64,000 nt of DNA from an uncultured Flavobacteriaceae bacterium (GTDB lineage Bacteria > Bacteroidota > Bacteroidia > Flavobacteriales > Flavobacteriaceae): NCBI GenBank assembly GCA_947500575.1, contig CANMSI010000004.1, positions 408,778 to 472,777 on the forward strand. Direction: 5' to 3'. Positions 19,062 through 27,765 of this stretch are shown in pieces. The notes under the pieces are model-generated. The model searched no databases, was not told the origin of the DNA, and saw only the letters and a list, made by a program, of their open reading frames with translations. Position numbers and translations under genes: made by a program. The first letter of the stretch is position 1. Every line of letters begins with the position of its first letter.

Positions 19062-19865
19062 ATGAAAGAACTTTTAAGGCGTTTAATCACAGGAGTAGTC
19101 TACGTTGTGCTGTTACTCTCTGCTGTTTTTCTAAGTTCAGATGCCTTTGACTTCTTATTTATGGTTTTTGGTTTGGCTTGTCTCTACGAATACAAACGCA
19201 TTACCAGTCTTAAAGGATACCATATTTTTATTGCTTATTTAGCCTTATGGTGGGCATATATCTATATCATTAAGGATCGCCACCTCATCAATATTTTGAT
19301 GTTTGTAACCCTTACAGTGAATGCTGCTTTGATCGCCTATCTCTTTTCCAAACAAAAGAAAATGTTTACTACGCTCCAAAAATTTATAATTGGACTTTTT
19401 TATATTGGAGGGGGATGTATTTTTCTAACAATGATTCCTTATAAGGAAAATGAGTTTGCAAAGTTTTTAATCATGGGTATCTTTGTTCTCATCTGGGTGA
19501 ATGATTCTTTTGCGTACTTAGTGGGCAAAAGTATAGGAAGAACAAAATTGTTTCCATCTATTTCACCAAAAAAAACTTGGGAAGGCACTTTAGGAGGATT
19601 GGTATTTGCTTTGATAGCTGCCTATTTTATGTCATTGTACGAACCCAATATTTCAATGATGCAATGGTTAATATTAGCTACCGTGGTAGTAATTACGGGT
19701 AGCATTGGAGATTTAATAGAATCAAAATTTAAGAGAGCAGCAGGCGTAAAAGATAGCGGTGCCATTTTACCAGGCCATGGTGGAATGTTAGATCGTTTAG
19801 ATAGTTTGGTTTTTGCGGCTCCCTTTGCATATTTAACGTTAAACATCTTTACCTATGTTTCATAA
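19062..19865 (+). CDS. cdsA: Phosphatidate cytidylyltransferase
   Basis: Makes CDP-diacylglycerol from phosphatidic acid and CTP, the branch point of phospholipid synthesis. 267 residues with about eight hydrophobic segments. The PROSITE-type CDS signature is complete near the C-terminus: ESKFKRAAGVKDSGAILPGH then GGMLDRLDS. Inner membrane enzyme. It overlaps the decarboxylase gene by 11 bp, so the two are translationally linked; the CDS product feeds the phosphatidylserine pathway that the decarboxylase finishes. The synthase (pssA) is not in the window. Confidence 0.96.
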   Translation: MKELLRRLITGVVYVVLLLSAVFLSSDAFDFLFMVFGLACLYEYKRITSLKGYHIFIAYLALWWAYIYIIKDRHLINILMFVTLTVNAALIAYLFSKQKKMFTTLQKFIIGLFYIGGGCIFLTMIPYKENEFAKFLIMGIFVLIWVNDSFAYLVGKSIGRTKLFPSISPKKTWEGTLGGLVFALIAAYFMSLYEPNISMMQWLILATVVVITGSIGDLIESKFKRAAGVKDSGAILPGHGGMLDRLDSLVFAAPFAYLTLNIFTYVS

Positions 19866-20523
19866 GGAAGGACAGAAAATTATCCTTACGACCTTTTTTT
19901 TAGTTTGCGCAACCGTTCTTATTGCACAATACTACATACCTATTCCATGGGTGAAATTTACTGTTCAAATTGGAGCTCTAATAATCCTTATTTTAATTCT
20001 TCAATTTTTTAGAAACCCTAAAAGAAAAGTTATTAAAAATTTTGATGACATCCTGGCTCCGGCAGATGGTAAGGTGGTTGTTATTGAAGAGGTAGAAGAG
20101 AATGAGTATTTTCATGATCGTCGCAGACAAGTATCCATTTTCATGTCGCCCATCAATGTGCATGTAACTAGATATGCTGCCAGTGGATCTATTAAATATT
20201 CCAAATATCATCCTGGAAAGTATTTGGTAGCGTGGCATCCAAAATCAAGCGAAGAAAATGAACGAACCACGGTGGTCATTAATACTCCCAAATTTGGAGA
20301 TATATTATACCGTCAAATTGCGGGGGCAATGGCCCGTAGAATTGTTAATTATGCCGAGGTAGGCGATAGTGTGCAGCAAGGAGAAGATGCAGGTTTTATC
20401 AAATTTGGTTCAAGAATCGATTTGTTCTTACCTTTGGATTGCGCTATTACTGTAAAGTTAGATCAAAAAGTAGTAGGGGCTAAAACATGTATTGCTACCA
20501 CAGTGGAAAAGGATGAAGAATGA
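19855..20523 (+). CDS. psd: Phosphatidylserine decarboxylase (short, pyruvoyl type)
   Basis: Forms phosphatidylethanolamine. 222 residues, the short (type II, Psd-A) form that many Bacteroidota and Proteobacteria carry. Two hydrophobic N-terminal segments (about 8-50) are followed by ILAPADGKVVVIEEV, SIFMSPINVHVTRYAASG (catalytic His region) and the self-cleavage site FGSRIDLF. The chain would split between G185 and S186 and the serine become the pyruvoyl group. The tail is cut into alpha and beta subunits accordingly. Overlaps cdsA at the front and the ACBP gene at the back by 11 bp each. Confidence 0.94.
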   Translation: MFHKEGQKIILTTFFLVCATVLIAQYYIPIPWVKFTVQIGALIILILILQFFRNPKRKVIKNFDDILAPADGKVVVIEEVEENEYFHDRRRQVSIFMSPINVHVTRYAASGSIKYSKYHPGKYLVAWHPKSSEENERTTVVINTPKFGDILYRQIAGAMARRIVNYAEVGDSVQQGEDAGFIKFGSRIDLFLPLDCAITVKLDQKVVGAKTCIATTVEKDEE

Positions 20524-20776
20524 AAAGCTACGTACGGATTTTGAAAAAGCAGTAGCCTACGTAAATGGTTATACGCAACCTTTACCAGCCGATTTTCTTT
20601 TAAAATTATACGCCTATTATAAGATTGCAAATGGAAACCTCAGTCATCCTGGCAGTAAAACTCCCTTGATCAATGCTTTTAAAGCAAATGCCCTTATCCA
20701 AGCTAAAAATGCTACGCCCAAAGAAGCGATGGAAGATTATATTGCCCTTGTAGATAAAGAACTAAGAAACAAGTAA
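20513..20776 (+). CDS. Acyl-CoA-binding protein
   Basis: 87 residues from ATG 20513; an earlier in-frame ATG lies deeper within psd. It fits the ACBP four-helix fold: LRTDFEKAVAYVNGY (helix 1), LPADFLLKLYAYYKIANGNL (the YxxYKxAxxGD-type core), and a late helix with KEAMEDYIALVDKEL. ACBPs hold long-chain acyl-CoA esters and buffer their pool. They are common in eukaryotes and rarer in bacteria, but Bacteroidota have them. Position at the end of cdsA-psd suggests acyl donor supply to phospholipid synthesis. Confidence 0.88.
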   Translation: MKNEKLRTDFEKAVAYVNGYTQPLPADFLLKLYAYYKIANGNLSHPGSKTPLINAFKANALIQAKNATPKEAMEDYIALVDKELRNK

Positions 20777-20802
20777 TACGTGCTTGCGTAGTTAATATAA
20801 TA

Positions 20803-20838
20803 GAGAAGGCCGAAAGTAGATTACTTTCGGCCTTTCTC
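20803..20838. terminator. Bidirectional hairpin terminator
   Basis: AGGCCGAAAGT pairs perfectly with ACTTTCGGCCT, and the flanks GAGA/TCTC extend it with one bulged T. The loop is short. It lies between the convergent ends of the rsfS-ACBP run and the spondin-like lipoprotein gene and can serve both. Confidence 0.8.
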
Positions 20839-20877
20839 ATCTGAGAACTATAAACATACTAACAACACTAATCTTCA

Positions 20878-23253
20878 CTACTGTGCTTGAATCTCAATTC
20901 TAATCACATTATAGCCACCTCTTGGATCTTGTAAATACACAACACCTGGTCCGTTGCTGTATACTCCTTTTCCAAATTGTACATCTTCTAAATCACTAAC
21001 TCTTCTAATTGTTGTATTTGCATCTGCAGGACCTTCATTAAAGCTTCCTTGTCTTGGTGCTTGATAAATTCCAAAACCAACTGCTTCATCTACCTCTGTA
21101 CCTGCATCGTATAAGTACGACTTTTCACTAGCACCCATTCCAGAAACAGGAGCTCCATTTTCATCAAATAAAGGATAACCTGCATTATTATAGGCAATGA
21201 ACCAGTCGTTTGTTTGAACAAACATAGTACCAAATCCAAATTTATACCCTTGACCTTCCGGCACTTCCAATGAGAACGTAAGATCTTCACCAGGACCAAC
21301 ATTTGTAGTTTCATTACTTGCTGCAACCGGCAAACCTAATCCAGCAATATATTCAACTGCTACTGAATTGTCTCCATCTTCCGCTAACTCTTCTAAGCCA
21401 TTGGCAGGATTGTTTGTTTCTCCCTGCAATACAAGAGGATCACTATTTGTATTAAAAGCGTACACTAATCCTGGAGAGAATACACTTAAAGAAGAAGATA
21501 AACGTAATGGTGATCCATTAGAACCAGTTTCAGTAAACCAGCTATTTAAAGCACCCGGCATACCATCTTCTGCAATTGCTTCAAGACCTACACCTCTATC
21601 TACTTGTCCTAAAGTGAATAATGGTTCTGGTAAAGCGTGTAATACTGCAATTCCAGGAGTAATTACAAATCCGTTACTAGAACTAGCAGCTTGTGCCGGA
21701 TTTGGAGCATTTATAGCTTCTATAGTGAACGTAAAAGTTCCTGCAGACATATTGTTGCTTGCCGGCGTATAATCTAATACAGCCGTCATATAAATAGCCC
21801 CTGTATCTCTACCCTCTACCAATCTTACCAAGTTATTGGCATCTTCTGGACCTACATTAGCACCAGCTGGTGGAAAAGTAGCAGGGTCATTATCAGCTTC
21901 TGTACCCAAATCATATAAAGATAACATACCAGCAATATCTACTCCGTCTAAAGCTTGTCCGTTAGGAAATAAATCAATACCAGCTAAATCTGTAGGGGCA
22001 AGAAACCAGTCATTACTGTTCCCCATCATTGTAACTGGGCTAAATTTAGTTCCAGGAACGGCCTGAAAAGAAATCTCGTACTTTGCTCCATTGGTTGTCA
22101 ATGGCCCCGGTTGTGTAGCACCTACAGGCGTAGTAAACGTGTGAACGTTTAAGTAGTTCGTAACATTACTAATTGTAATATTAAAGATTGTTGTAGGTGC
22201 TTCGGTATCATTAGCAACACCTAATGAAGGGTTCACTTCTTCTGTCCAATCAGAAGCAGCATCTCCTTCTCCATCGTATTCAATACTATAGCTTTCTAAT
22301 TGTACGGTAGGTACAAAATCACCCGCAGTCCAGATACCTGCAGCAACTGCTACATTTTCTCTTGCGCTGCCTCCAGCACCCCATTGTACGAAATCTACAA
22401 TAGCATCTGGGTTTGCAAATTGATTCATAGAATACAAGCCTAAGCCACCTTCAACATTTGGCATTTCGTATGGTAATACTAAAAATTCGCCAGCAGCCAA
22501 TTCAATATTTCCACTTTCAGGAGTTACGTTTCCTATTTGCACATAGGTTCCAGGTCCTAAACACAACCAATAAGAACTTAAATCTACACTAACATCACCA
22601 TTATTGTAAATTTCAATTAAATCTCCATTTCCGTATTGTACTTCATTTAATACTACTGAACGTAACGGAGCGGGTACTGTAAGAACATTCTCTGCACCAA
22701 AAGTGGTGGTGGTAGATTCTGCCCAGTTGGCAGCTCCTGTACCATCACCATCAAATACAAGACTATTATTTGCATCGTTCATTACCGGTACAAATTCACC
22801 AGCTGTCCAAATACCAGCTTCCACTGCTACATTTTCTCTTGCGCTTCCTGCGGCACCCCATTGTACAAAATCTGCCAATGTAGATGCATCTCCAAAACCA
22901 GAATTGTCTACGTACAATCCTAAACCACCTGTTTCATTTGGCATATCATAAGAAGCAACCAAATATTCCCCCGGCGCCAATTGTAAGTTGCCCTCTGTAT
23001 TAAGAGCTCCTATTTGTCTGTATGTCCCAGGTCCAAGACATAGGAAATAACCATCAAGGTCTACAACCTCTTCTCCATTGTTGAAAATTTCAACACGATT
23101 GTTAAGGTATTCTACCTCATTTAATACTACTGAAGCTACTCCTGTGGGAGTTGGGTCAACTGGATCCGTTGGATCGCCCCCTGCTTCATCATCATTTGAA
23201 CATGACGCCAATATGGCTGCCAGGATCATCGTTTTAAAAAGATTCTTTTTCAT
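20878..23253 (-). CDS. Surface lipoprotein with two lamin-tail-like and two spondin-like domains
   Basis: 791 residues. MKKNLFKTMILAAILASC is a lipoprotein signal with acidic linker SNDDEAGGDPTDPVDP. Two homologous blocks follow: about 40-190 (VVLNEVEYLNNRVEIFNNGEE...WLCLGPGTY-type core...ADFVQWGAAGSARENVA) and 195-345 (VVLNEVQYGNGDLIEIYNNG...VDFVQWGAGGSARENVA). Both read as lamin-tail-like domains. Two blocks with the spondin-N pattern come next: about 355-520 with GTKFSPVTMMGNSNDWFLAP and the DLGTEADNDPATFPPAG strand, and 530-785 with TMFVQTNDWFIAY and DAGTEVDEAVGFG. Ligand and function are unknown. Spondin-N folds often bind calcium and partner proteins. Divergent from a membrane LytTR regulator. 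Confidence 0.8.
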   Translation of the reverse strand: MKKNLFKTMILAAILASCSNDDEAGGDPTDPVDPTPTGVASVVLNEVEYLNNRVEIFNNGEEVVDLDGYFLCLGPGTYRQIGALNTEGNLQLAPGEYLVASYDMPNETGGLGLYVDNSGFGDASTLADFVQWGAAGSARENVAVEAGIWTAGEFVPVMNDANNSLVFDGDGTGAANWAESTTTTFGAENVLTVPAPLRSVVLNEVQYGNGDLIEIYNNGDVSVDLSSYWLCLGPGTYVQIGNVTPESGNIELAAGEFLVLPYEMPNVEGGLGLYSMNQFANPDAIVDFVQWGAGGSARENVAVAAGIWTAGDFVPTVQLESYSIEYDGEGDAASDWTEEVNPSLGVANDTEAPTTIFNITISNVTNYLNVHTFTTPVGATQPGPLTTNGAKYEISFQAVPGTKFSPVTMMGNSNDWFLAPTDLAGIDLFPNGQALDGVDIAGMLSLYDLGTEADNDPATFPPAGANVGPEDANNLVRLVEGRDTGAIYMTAVLDYTPASNNMSAGTFTFTIEAINAPNPAQAASSSNGFVITPGIAVLHALPEPLFTLGQVDRGVGLEAIAEDGMPGALNSWFTETGSNGSPLRLSSSLSVFSPGLVYAFNTNSDPLVLQGETNNPANGLEELAEDGDNSVAVEYIAGLGLPVAASNETTNVGPGEDLTFSLEVPEGQGYKFGFGTMFVQTNDWFIAYNNAGYPLFDENGAPVSGMGASEKSYLYDAGTEVDEAVGFGIYQAPRQGSFNEGPADANTTIRRVSDLEDVQFGKGVYSNGPGVVYLQDPRGGYNVIRIEIQAQ

Positions 23254-23521
23254 AACATTTTTTTTAACTCAATTTTTAACTTGATTTTTTTAAATTCTAG
23301 ATTTTACTAATCTTGGGACAAAGCACGGTAATACATGGTGTTACTACATTATAAAATAGTACGAAGAGGAAATTTTGGCCTTAAAAGTGAATTATTAAAG
23401 TTGTAAAAAACTACTGCTTATACTATTATTAGCATAAGATATCAGACGAACTACTTAGAAGAATAACAAAAAGTTTAAATTCGCAAACACAGTTTAAGTT
23501 TTACCGATTCAATAGCTAACA

Positions 23522-24712
23522 ATGAGAAAAGACAGACTCTATTTCTTAACCTTTTTATCAATTGCAATTATATTTACCATTATTGCTGCTATCTCTGCGC
23601 ACTATTTTATAAAGGCAAGCACCGAACAGTTATTGGACACCCAATTAGAATCTAGCAAAAGAGAAGCTAAAGAAATCTCTAGTTTAGTAATCTCTCAATT
23701 ACAACAGGGGATCAATAAAGAAGTAGTAAAGCAAAACATTCAAAAGAGTATTGAAAAAACAAATCTAGAAAATGGTTTTATCAGTGTATTTGATTGGTCT
23801 GGAGAAGGCATTTGCCACCCAGATATTAAAAAAGTAGGACAATCGATTGGAGCTGATCAATCATTTGTATCAACAATTAATGGGGAAATTACTACCAAGG
23901 ATTTTTATGAATTTTTAATGCAAAAACAAAAAAATGGTAAGATTCATAGCTTGGAAAATGATGAAGCTACTTCAGAAATTGTTTATCTATATCCTATAAA
24001 AGCTGCTAACTTAGATTCTGATTGGATTATTGGTGCGCATGTAAATCTTACTAAAATTTCTAATCAAATAGCCAATTTAAGAAGTCGATTTTATACCATA
24101 TTAATTATCATGGGATTTGTTCTTATACTCTCCTCTGTAATTACGGTTCGACTTATTGGAAGTTTATACGAGAAAAAATTAGAAGCGGAAAAACAAAAGT
24201 TAGAAGGCGAAGTACTCAATCTTGCCAAATTAAACACCGCTCTAGGGGAGTATCAGCAAAAAGTAAGCGAGGAAAAAAGCAGGTCACAAACTGAGGAAGA
24301 AGGAATATCTACTAGAGAAGTAGTGCAAGAAAAAGAAAGTTCTTCAGAAACCGAAGCAAGTGCAAATGATAAAGGAAAAAAACGTATTCTTACCTATTTA
24401 AGAAACGAGCTACTCTCTGTACCTACGGAAGAAATTGCTTATATATATACGGAAAACACTATTACCTATGTGGTAGATATTCATGGGAAAAGATCTACAA
24501 CAAATAGCAGTTTGGACGAATTATACTCCAATTTAGATAGCAGTATTTTTTATAGAGCCAATAGACAGTTTATTATTGCCATTTCCGCAATAGACAAAAT
24601 AATCAGGTACGGTAACAATCAGTTAAAAATACTAGTGGCCCCGAATTCGGAAGTAGATATTATTATTGGAAAAAACAAAGCTTCAGAATTTAAACAGTGG
24701 CTAAATATGTAA
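23522..24712 (+). CDS. Membrane-anchored Cache-LytTR transcriptional regulator
   Basis: 396 residues: membrane segment 8-30, an extracytoplasmic single Cache-like region (about 35-180, with ENGFISVFDWSGEGICHP and EIVYLYPIK...DSDWIIGAHV), membrane segment 190-212, a coiled coil (215-255), a charged low-complexity linker (255-285) and a C-terminal LytTR DNA-binding domain (288-394: IAYIYTENTITYVVDIHGKR, SSIFYRANRQFIIAISAIDK). No kinase or receiver domain is present. This is thus a one-component sensor in which ligand binding outside would be passed through the membrane to DNA binding. The divergent spondin-like lipoprotein is a natural target, but that is inference. Confidence 0.87.
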   Translation: MRKDRLYFLTFLSIAIIFTIIAAISAHYFIKASTEQLLDTQLESSKREAKEISSLVISQLQQGINKEVVKQNIQKSIEKTNLENGFISVFDWSGEGICHPDIKKVGQSIGADQSFVSTINGEITTKDFYEFLMQKQKNGKIHSLENDEATSEIVYLYPIKAANLDSDWIIGAHVNLTKISNQIANLRSRFYTILIIMGFVLILSSVITVRLIGSLYEKKLEAEKQKLEGEVLNLAKLNTALGEYQQKVSEEKSRSQTEEEGISTREVVQEKESSSETEASANDKGKKRILTYLRNELLSVPTEEIAYIYTENTITYVVDIHGKRSTTNSSLDELYSNLDSSIFYRANRQFIIAISAIDKIIRYGNNQLKILVAPNSEVDIIIGKNKASEFKQWLNM

Positions 24713-24740
24713 AAGGCTTTATATTTTTAAGTACCAAAAC

Positions 24741-25637
24741 CTACTTATTTTTTTTATTAAAATGTAAAACATAGGTAGCACTTACCCCGATGTGTAAATT
24801 TCCATTGTTGAAATTAAAATTCTTGGGAGAAAATGAGATCACAGTAGCCTCATCAAAACTCAGAGTATTCGTTAAAGTAAACTGTAAAATAAGATCGCTT
24901 ACCTCCCAATTAACCCCTAGAGCAAAAGGACCGAAAGTATTAACTCCGTTTATTGGGTTAGCAACATAGTAATATTCCGAAGCAATGGATACATGCCCTC
25001 CTAATTTATATCTGGCACCAATACCTAATGCAAAATGATCGTTATCATCCTCGGGAAATTGTTGGGACCTTCTATGTACATAAGTTGGTGCCAATTGTAA
25101 GGAAAAATTCGGTGTAAATTTTCGTGCAATAAGCAACTGTGAAGCAAATGAAAACCTTTCGGATGAATTTTCCGGTAAAACCAAACGATTAAAACTTCGG
25201 GTAAGATAAGATGCACTTTGGACAAACGTAATTCCAAAAGGTGTACCTTTATTACCTTCCTTTTGTCTTATAATCCTGTACTTTCCAAATCCATTGAAAG
25301 TACCGTCAAAAGTAGCTACTCCAACACCTGCAGTAAATCGATCGGTGAAAGCATATTCCAAACCAAAGCGTGCGCTAACCCTATCAGCGCCAAAGCTCTG
25401 AGATTGACTATTGGGTGTATTCCAGAATTTAGTAATTACATTAATCTCCAGTATTCTGGCTTTACGCGTCTCCACAGATTGCCCAAAGGTGATTCTACTA
25501 GCTTTAAAAGTAGCCAGCGTATATTGAGGATCGTCCGGAACCTCTTTATCCAAAAGATCAATCAAATCTTGCGAATTGGTTACAGGTATCGCACAGATAA
25601 GCATTAAGAGTAGATAGATTGCTTTATTTTTCTTCAT
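24741..25637 (-). CDS. DUF5777 family beta-barrel protein
   Basis: 298 residues from ATG 25637, where MKKNKAIYLLLMLICAIPVTNSQ gives a signal peptide; the longer frame upstream would not. The mature chain is made of alternating strand-like segments (SARFGLEYAFTDRFTAGVGVATFDG, KFTPNFSLQLAPTYVHRR, YKLGGHVSIASEYYYVANP) and ends in an aromatic/hydrophobic strand, as in outer-membrane barrels. The DUF5777 assignment rests on remembered family features (DKEVPDDPQYTLATFKASRI, FWNTPNSQSQSFGADR). It overlaps the YceI gene by 14 bp. Function unknown. Confidence 0.8.
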   Translation of the reverse strand: MKKNKAIYLLLMLICAIPVTNSQDLIDLLDKEVPDDPQYTLATFKASRITFGQSVETRKARILEINVITKFWNTPNSQSQSFGADRVSARFGLEYAFTDRFTAGVGVATFDGTFNGFGKYRIIRQKEGNKGTPFGITFVQSASYLTRSFNRLVLPENSSERFSFASQLLIARKFTPNFSLQLAPTYVHRRSQQFPEDDNDHFALGIGARYKLGGHVSIASEYYYVANPINGVNTFGPFALGVNWEVSDLILQFTLTNTLSFDEATVISFSPKNFNFNNGNLHIGVSATYVLHFNKKNK

Positions 25638-26175
25638 AAGGCTCGTATTCAAATCTAAATTCAATCTTGATAATTTTAGCAATATTAGGTGCCAATAAAC
25701 CCGGCACTTTAATATCATAATCTACAATACCCACTTCAAAATTACCAGTCAGCACATAGTTACCAGCTGTATTTTCTATTTGGGTTTTTATGGCCACATC
25801 TTTAGTGATTCCATGAAAGGTCATATCGCCTTTCACTACTTTCGTTTGTGAACCTTCCAGTGATGTATCGAAATCGGGTATTTTTCCTTCAAACTGTAAT
25901 TTCGGATAGATATCGGATTCTACATAACTTTCATTAAAATGCTCTTCCATTAACGCCTTCTTAAACACAAAAGCCCGCATTAACATACTTACTGCTATTT
26001 CTTTTTCGGATAAATCAATAACACTATATACCTGATTGTTTGTTGCTTCAATATTCTCTACCGATGTATAGGAAAAAAAAGAAACCTGTCCTTGACGGGC
26101 TATAATTCTTGTTTCTTCTTGGGCATATCCAAGAAAGCAAATAAAAACAAAGAATAGTGTAGTTATTTTACTCAT
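25624..26175 (-). CDS. YceI family secreted protein
   Basis: 183 residues from ATG 26175 (MSKITTLFFVFICFLGYAQ, a signal peptide); two earlier in-frame ATGs lie within the upstream gene. YceI folds are lipocalin-like barrels that bind polyisoprenoids in characterised members. The family pattern is visible in GQVSFFSYTSVENIEATNN, VKGDMTFHGITKDVAIKTQI and NYVLTGNFEVGIVDYDIKVP. It probably works in the periplasm. It overlaps both neighbours, so the three genes form a tight operon; the shared task may be an envelope-lipid or electron-transfer role, but no sequence evidence shows which. Confidence 0.88.
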   Translation of the reverse strand: MSKITTLFFVFICFLGYAQEETRIIARQGQVSFFSYTSVENIEATNNQVYSVIDLSEKEIAVSMLMRAFVFKKALMEEHFNESYVESDIYPKLQFEGKIPDFDTSLEGSQTKVVKGDMTFHGITKDVAIKTQIENTAGNYVLTGNFEVGIVDYDIKVPGLLAPNIAKIIKIEFRFEYEPYEEK

Positions 26176-26602
26176 TGGTTTTGTCATTAACAAGGATACA
26201 GTTTAACATTATAACATCCATAAGGAATCCTTTGCAAATCCCCTTAAGGCGAACTGTCTGACCTGGTTTTAGTTTTTTAATGTCCATAACTTTGGATGGT
26301 GCCATGTCGCAAATAACATGAGACGAATCGTTTTTCGATTGCAATAATACAGAATAGCGATTATTCAATGTAGTAATTTCTTTTACAACTCCTTGCACCT
26401 CTATTGTCTTTTGAACATAGGTAGCATTTGCTAAAGATTCATCTGCATGAAATAGCGTTAGCAATTTGTCAGAACTAATTTCTACTTCAGGTTTTACGTT
26501 CGTAATATCTCTCGGTGGTTTATTATAAACACCAAAATACAGGTAGCATACACCAAACGCTATAAGAAGCAAACCTATTACTATTTTGACTTTTCCACTC
26601 AT
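26168..26602 (-). CDS. Membrane-anchored OB-fold protein (tRNA_anti-like)
   Basis: 144 residues. N-terminal membrane anchor (about 4-26, VKIVIGLLLIAFGVCYLYFGV), then a domain with OB-fold features: a TIEVQGVVKEITTLNNRYSVLLQS strand pair and GQTVRLKGICKGFLMDVIMLNCILV. The family (OB_tRNA-anti-like) often precedes YceI and DUF5777 genes in flavobacteria. Nucleic-acid binding is unlikely outside the membrane; a role in cytochrome or redox chemistry has been guessed for relatives but is not shown. First gene of the operon. Confidence 0.75.
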   Translation of the reverse strand: MSGKVKIVIGLLLIAFGVCYLYFGVYNKPPRDITNVKPEVEISSDKLLTLFHADESLANATYVQKTIEVQGVVKEITTLNNRYSVLLQSKNDSSHVICDMAPSKVMDIKKLKPGQTVRLKGICKGFLMDVIMLNCILVNDKTNE

Positions 26603-26953
26603 TATACTACTACATTGATCTTCTAATTTCTTAAAAAAATAAGAATCCTATACTATGTCTTACAAAATACTTTCAGATTACAGATAACATCAATTATCTT
26701 CATGAAAGTGGAGGAGGGTAACCAAGAAACCCTCCTCCTTGAAACAACTTCCTTTCATAGCAATTGTTTCAATTTTACTAATAGCAATTTTCTTCCCGGT
26801 TATTTTCTTTCACAAGACAAAGCACGGCCTTTTAGGCAACTACTGCACTAGAAAACCTTCCGAAAAGGAAATTAAGCCTTTAAAAAGGAATTATTTATGT
26901 TAAATAAAACACTGTGTTTCAAAAACCAAGTCCATCCTTAGGTAGTACAACTA
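26603..26953. other. Intergenic stretch with a strong stem-loop
   Basis: 351 bases without a gene. It holds a perfect 10-bp inverted repeat, GGAGGAGGGT (26710-26719) and ACCCTCCTCC (26729-26738), loop 9 nt. Outer arms ATGAAAG (26702) and CTTTCAT (26753) could extend it. No T-run follows on either strand, so it is not a classic terminator. The upstream end of the OB-fold operon and the downstream end of the creatininase gene meet here. No ORF of note. Confidence 0.6.
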
Positions 26954-27715
26954 CTACTCATAGAGATCGTCCTGATTTGCATTACAAAGTTCATACATAA
27001 AATTACCCATCTTATCTGCTAGGGCTTCAAAATATGCTTTCCCTTTTTCTGCTGTGGCATACCGCGGATCTCCCACACCTGTATCTTCGCTTATGCTAGA
27101 CCATTTTCGTTCTGCCCACGCCCAGCCTTCTGAAAAGGCTTTTATTCTATGTTGCTTAGAGCTTCCTGAGCCCCATTCTTCTTTTGGTAAGATTAAATCT
27201 GCTCGTAAGTGTAGCATAAGACTCGTTTCCATTTCATCAGCATGGTCTCCATCCTCTTTAAAAAATAGCGATTTATCAAATGATTGGAACCAGTTGGAGA
27301 AACAGATAAACATCTCTGGAAATTTTAACCCTAGTTCTCGTACTAAAGGTTTAAAGTTGTTTCCTCCGTGACTATTAAAAATTAATAATTTATGTATGCC
27401 TTGTCTATTCAAGGTTGCTAGTACATCGGAAAGAATTGCTAATTGCGTACTAGGGTTTATATTCATGTCTAGATAAATATCAGATTGTCCTGTATTTACA
27501 CCAAAGGGAATTGTAGGTAATACAATAAGTTTACCTCCTTTGTTCCAAGCAACTTCTGCGGAAGCTGCTGCTACTGCATCTGCCTCATACACATCGGTAC
27601 CATAGGGTAAATGGTAATTATGGGCCTCTGTTGCGCCCCAAGGCAATACCGCTAAATCAAAAGTAATTTCTTTTAGTGCTTTCCAATTGGTCTCGGCTAA
27701 AATATATGGTCTCAT
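26954..27715 (-). CDS. Creatininase family protein
   Basis: 253 residues from ATG 27715 (MRPYILAETNWK). The family signature is clear: LPWGATEAHNYHLPYGTDVYEAD, with metal ligands expected in the E/H/D of that stretch, IFNSHGGNNFKPLVREL, and DGDHADEMETSLMLHLR. Creatininase-fold amidohydrolases include creatinine, MftE and FAPy hydrolases in riboflavin/F420-type pathways, so the exact substrate is not given by sequence. Soluble, no signal peptide. Confidence 0.9.
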   Translation of the reverse strand: MRPYILAETNWKALKEITFDLAVLPWGATEAHNYHLPYGTDVYEADAVAAASAEVAWNKGGKLIVLPTIPFGVNTGQSDIYLDMNINPSTQLAILSDVLATLNRQGIHKLLIFNSHGGNNFKPLVRELGLKFPEMFICFSNWFQSFDKSLFFKEDGDHADEMETSLMLHLRADLILPKEEWGSGSSKQHRIKAFSEGWAWAERKWSSISEDTGVGDPRYATAEKGKAYFEALADKMGNFMYELCNANQDDLYE

Positions 27716-27765
27716 AGTTTGCTGTTGAATTACAAACTTAAGAAGCAACCATGAAACTTCAGTAT

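Noticed and set aside
23316-26827. Shared 12-mer GACAAAGCACGG at about 23316 and 26816
   Set aside because: Many 12-mers are expected twice in 64 kb by chance, and the two sites do not sit at comparable distances from genes.
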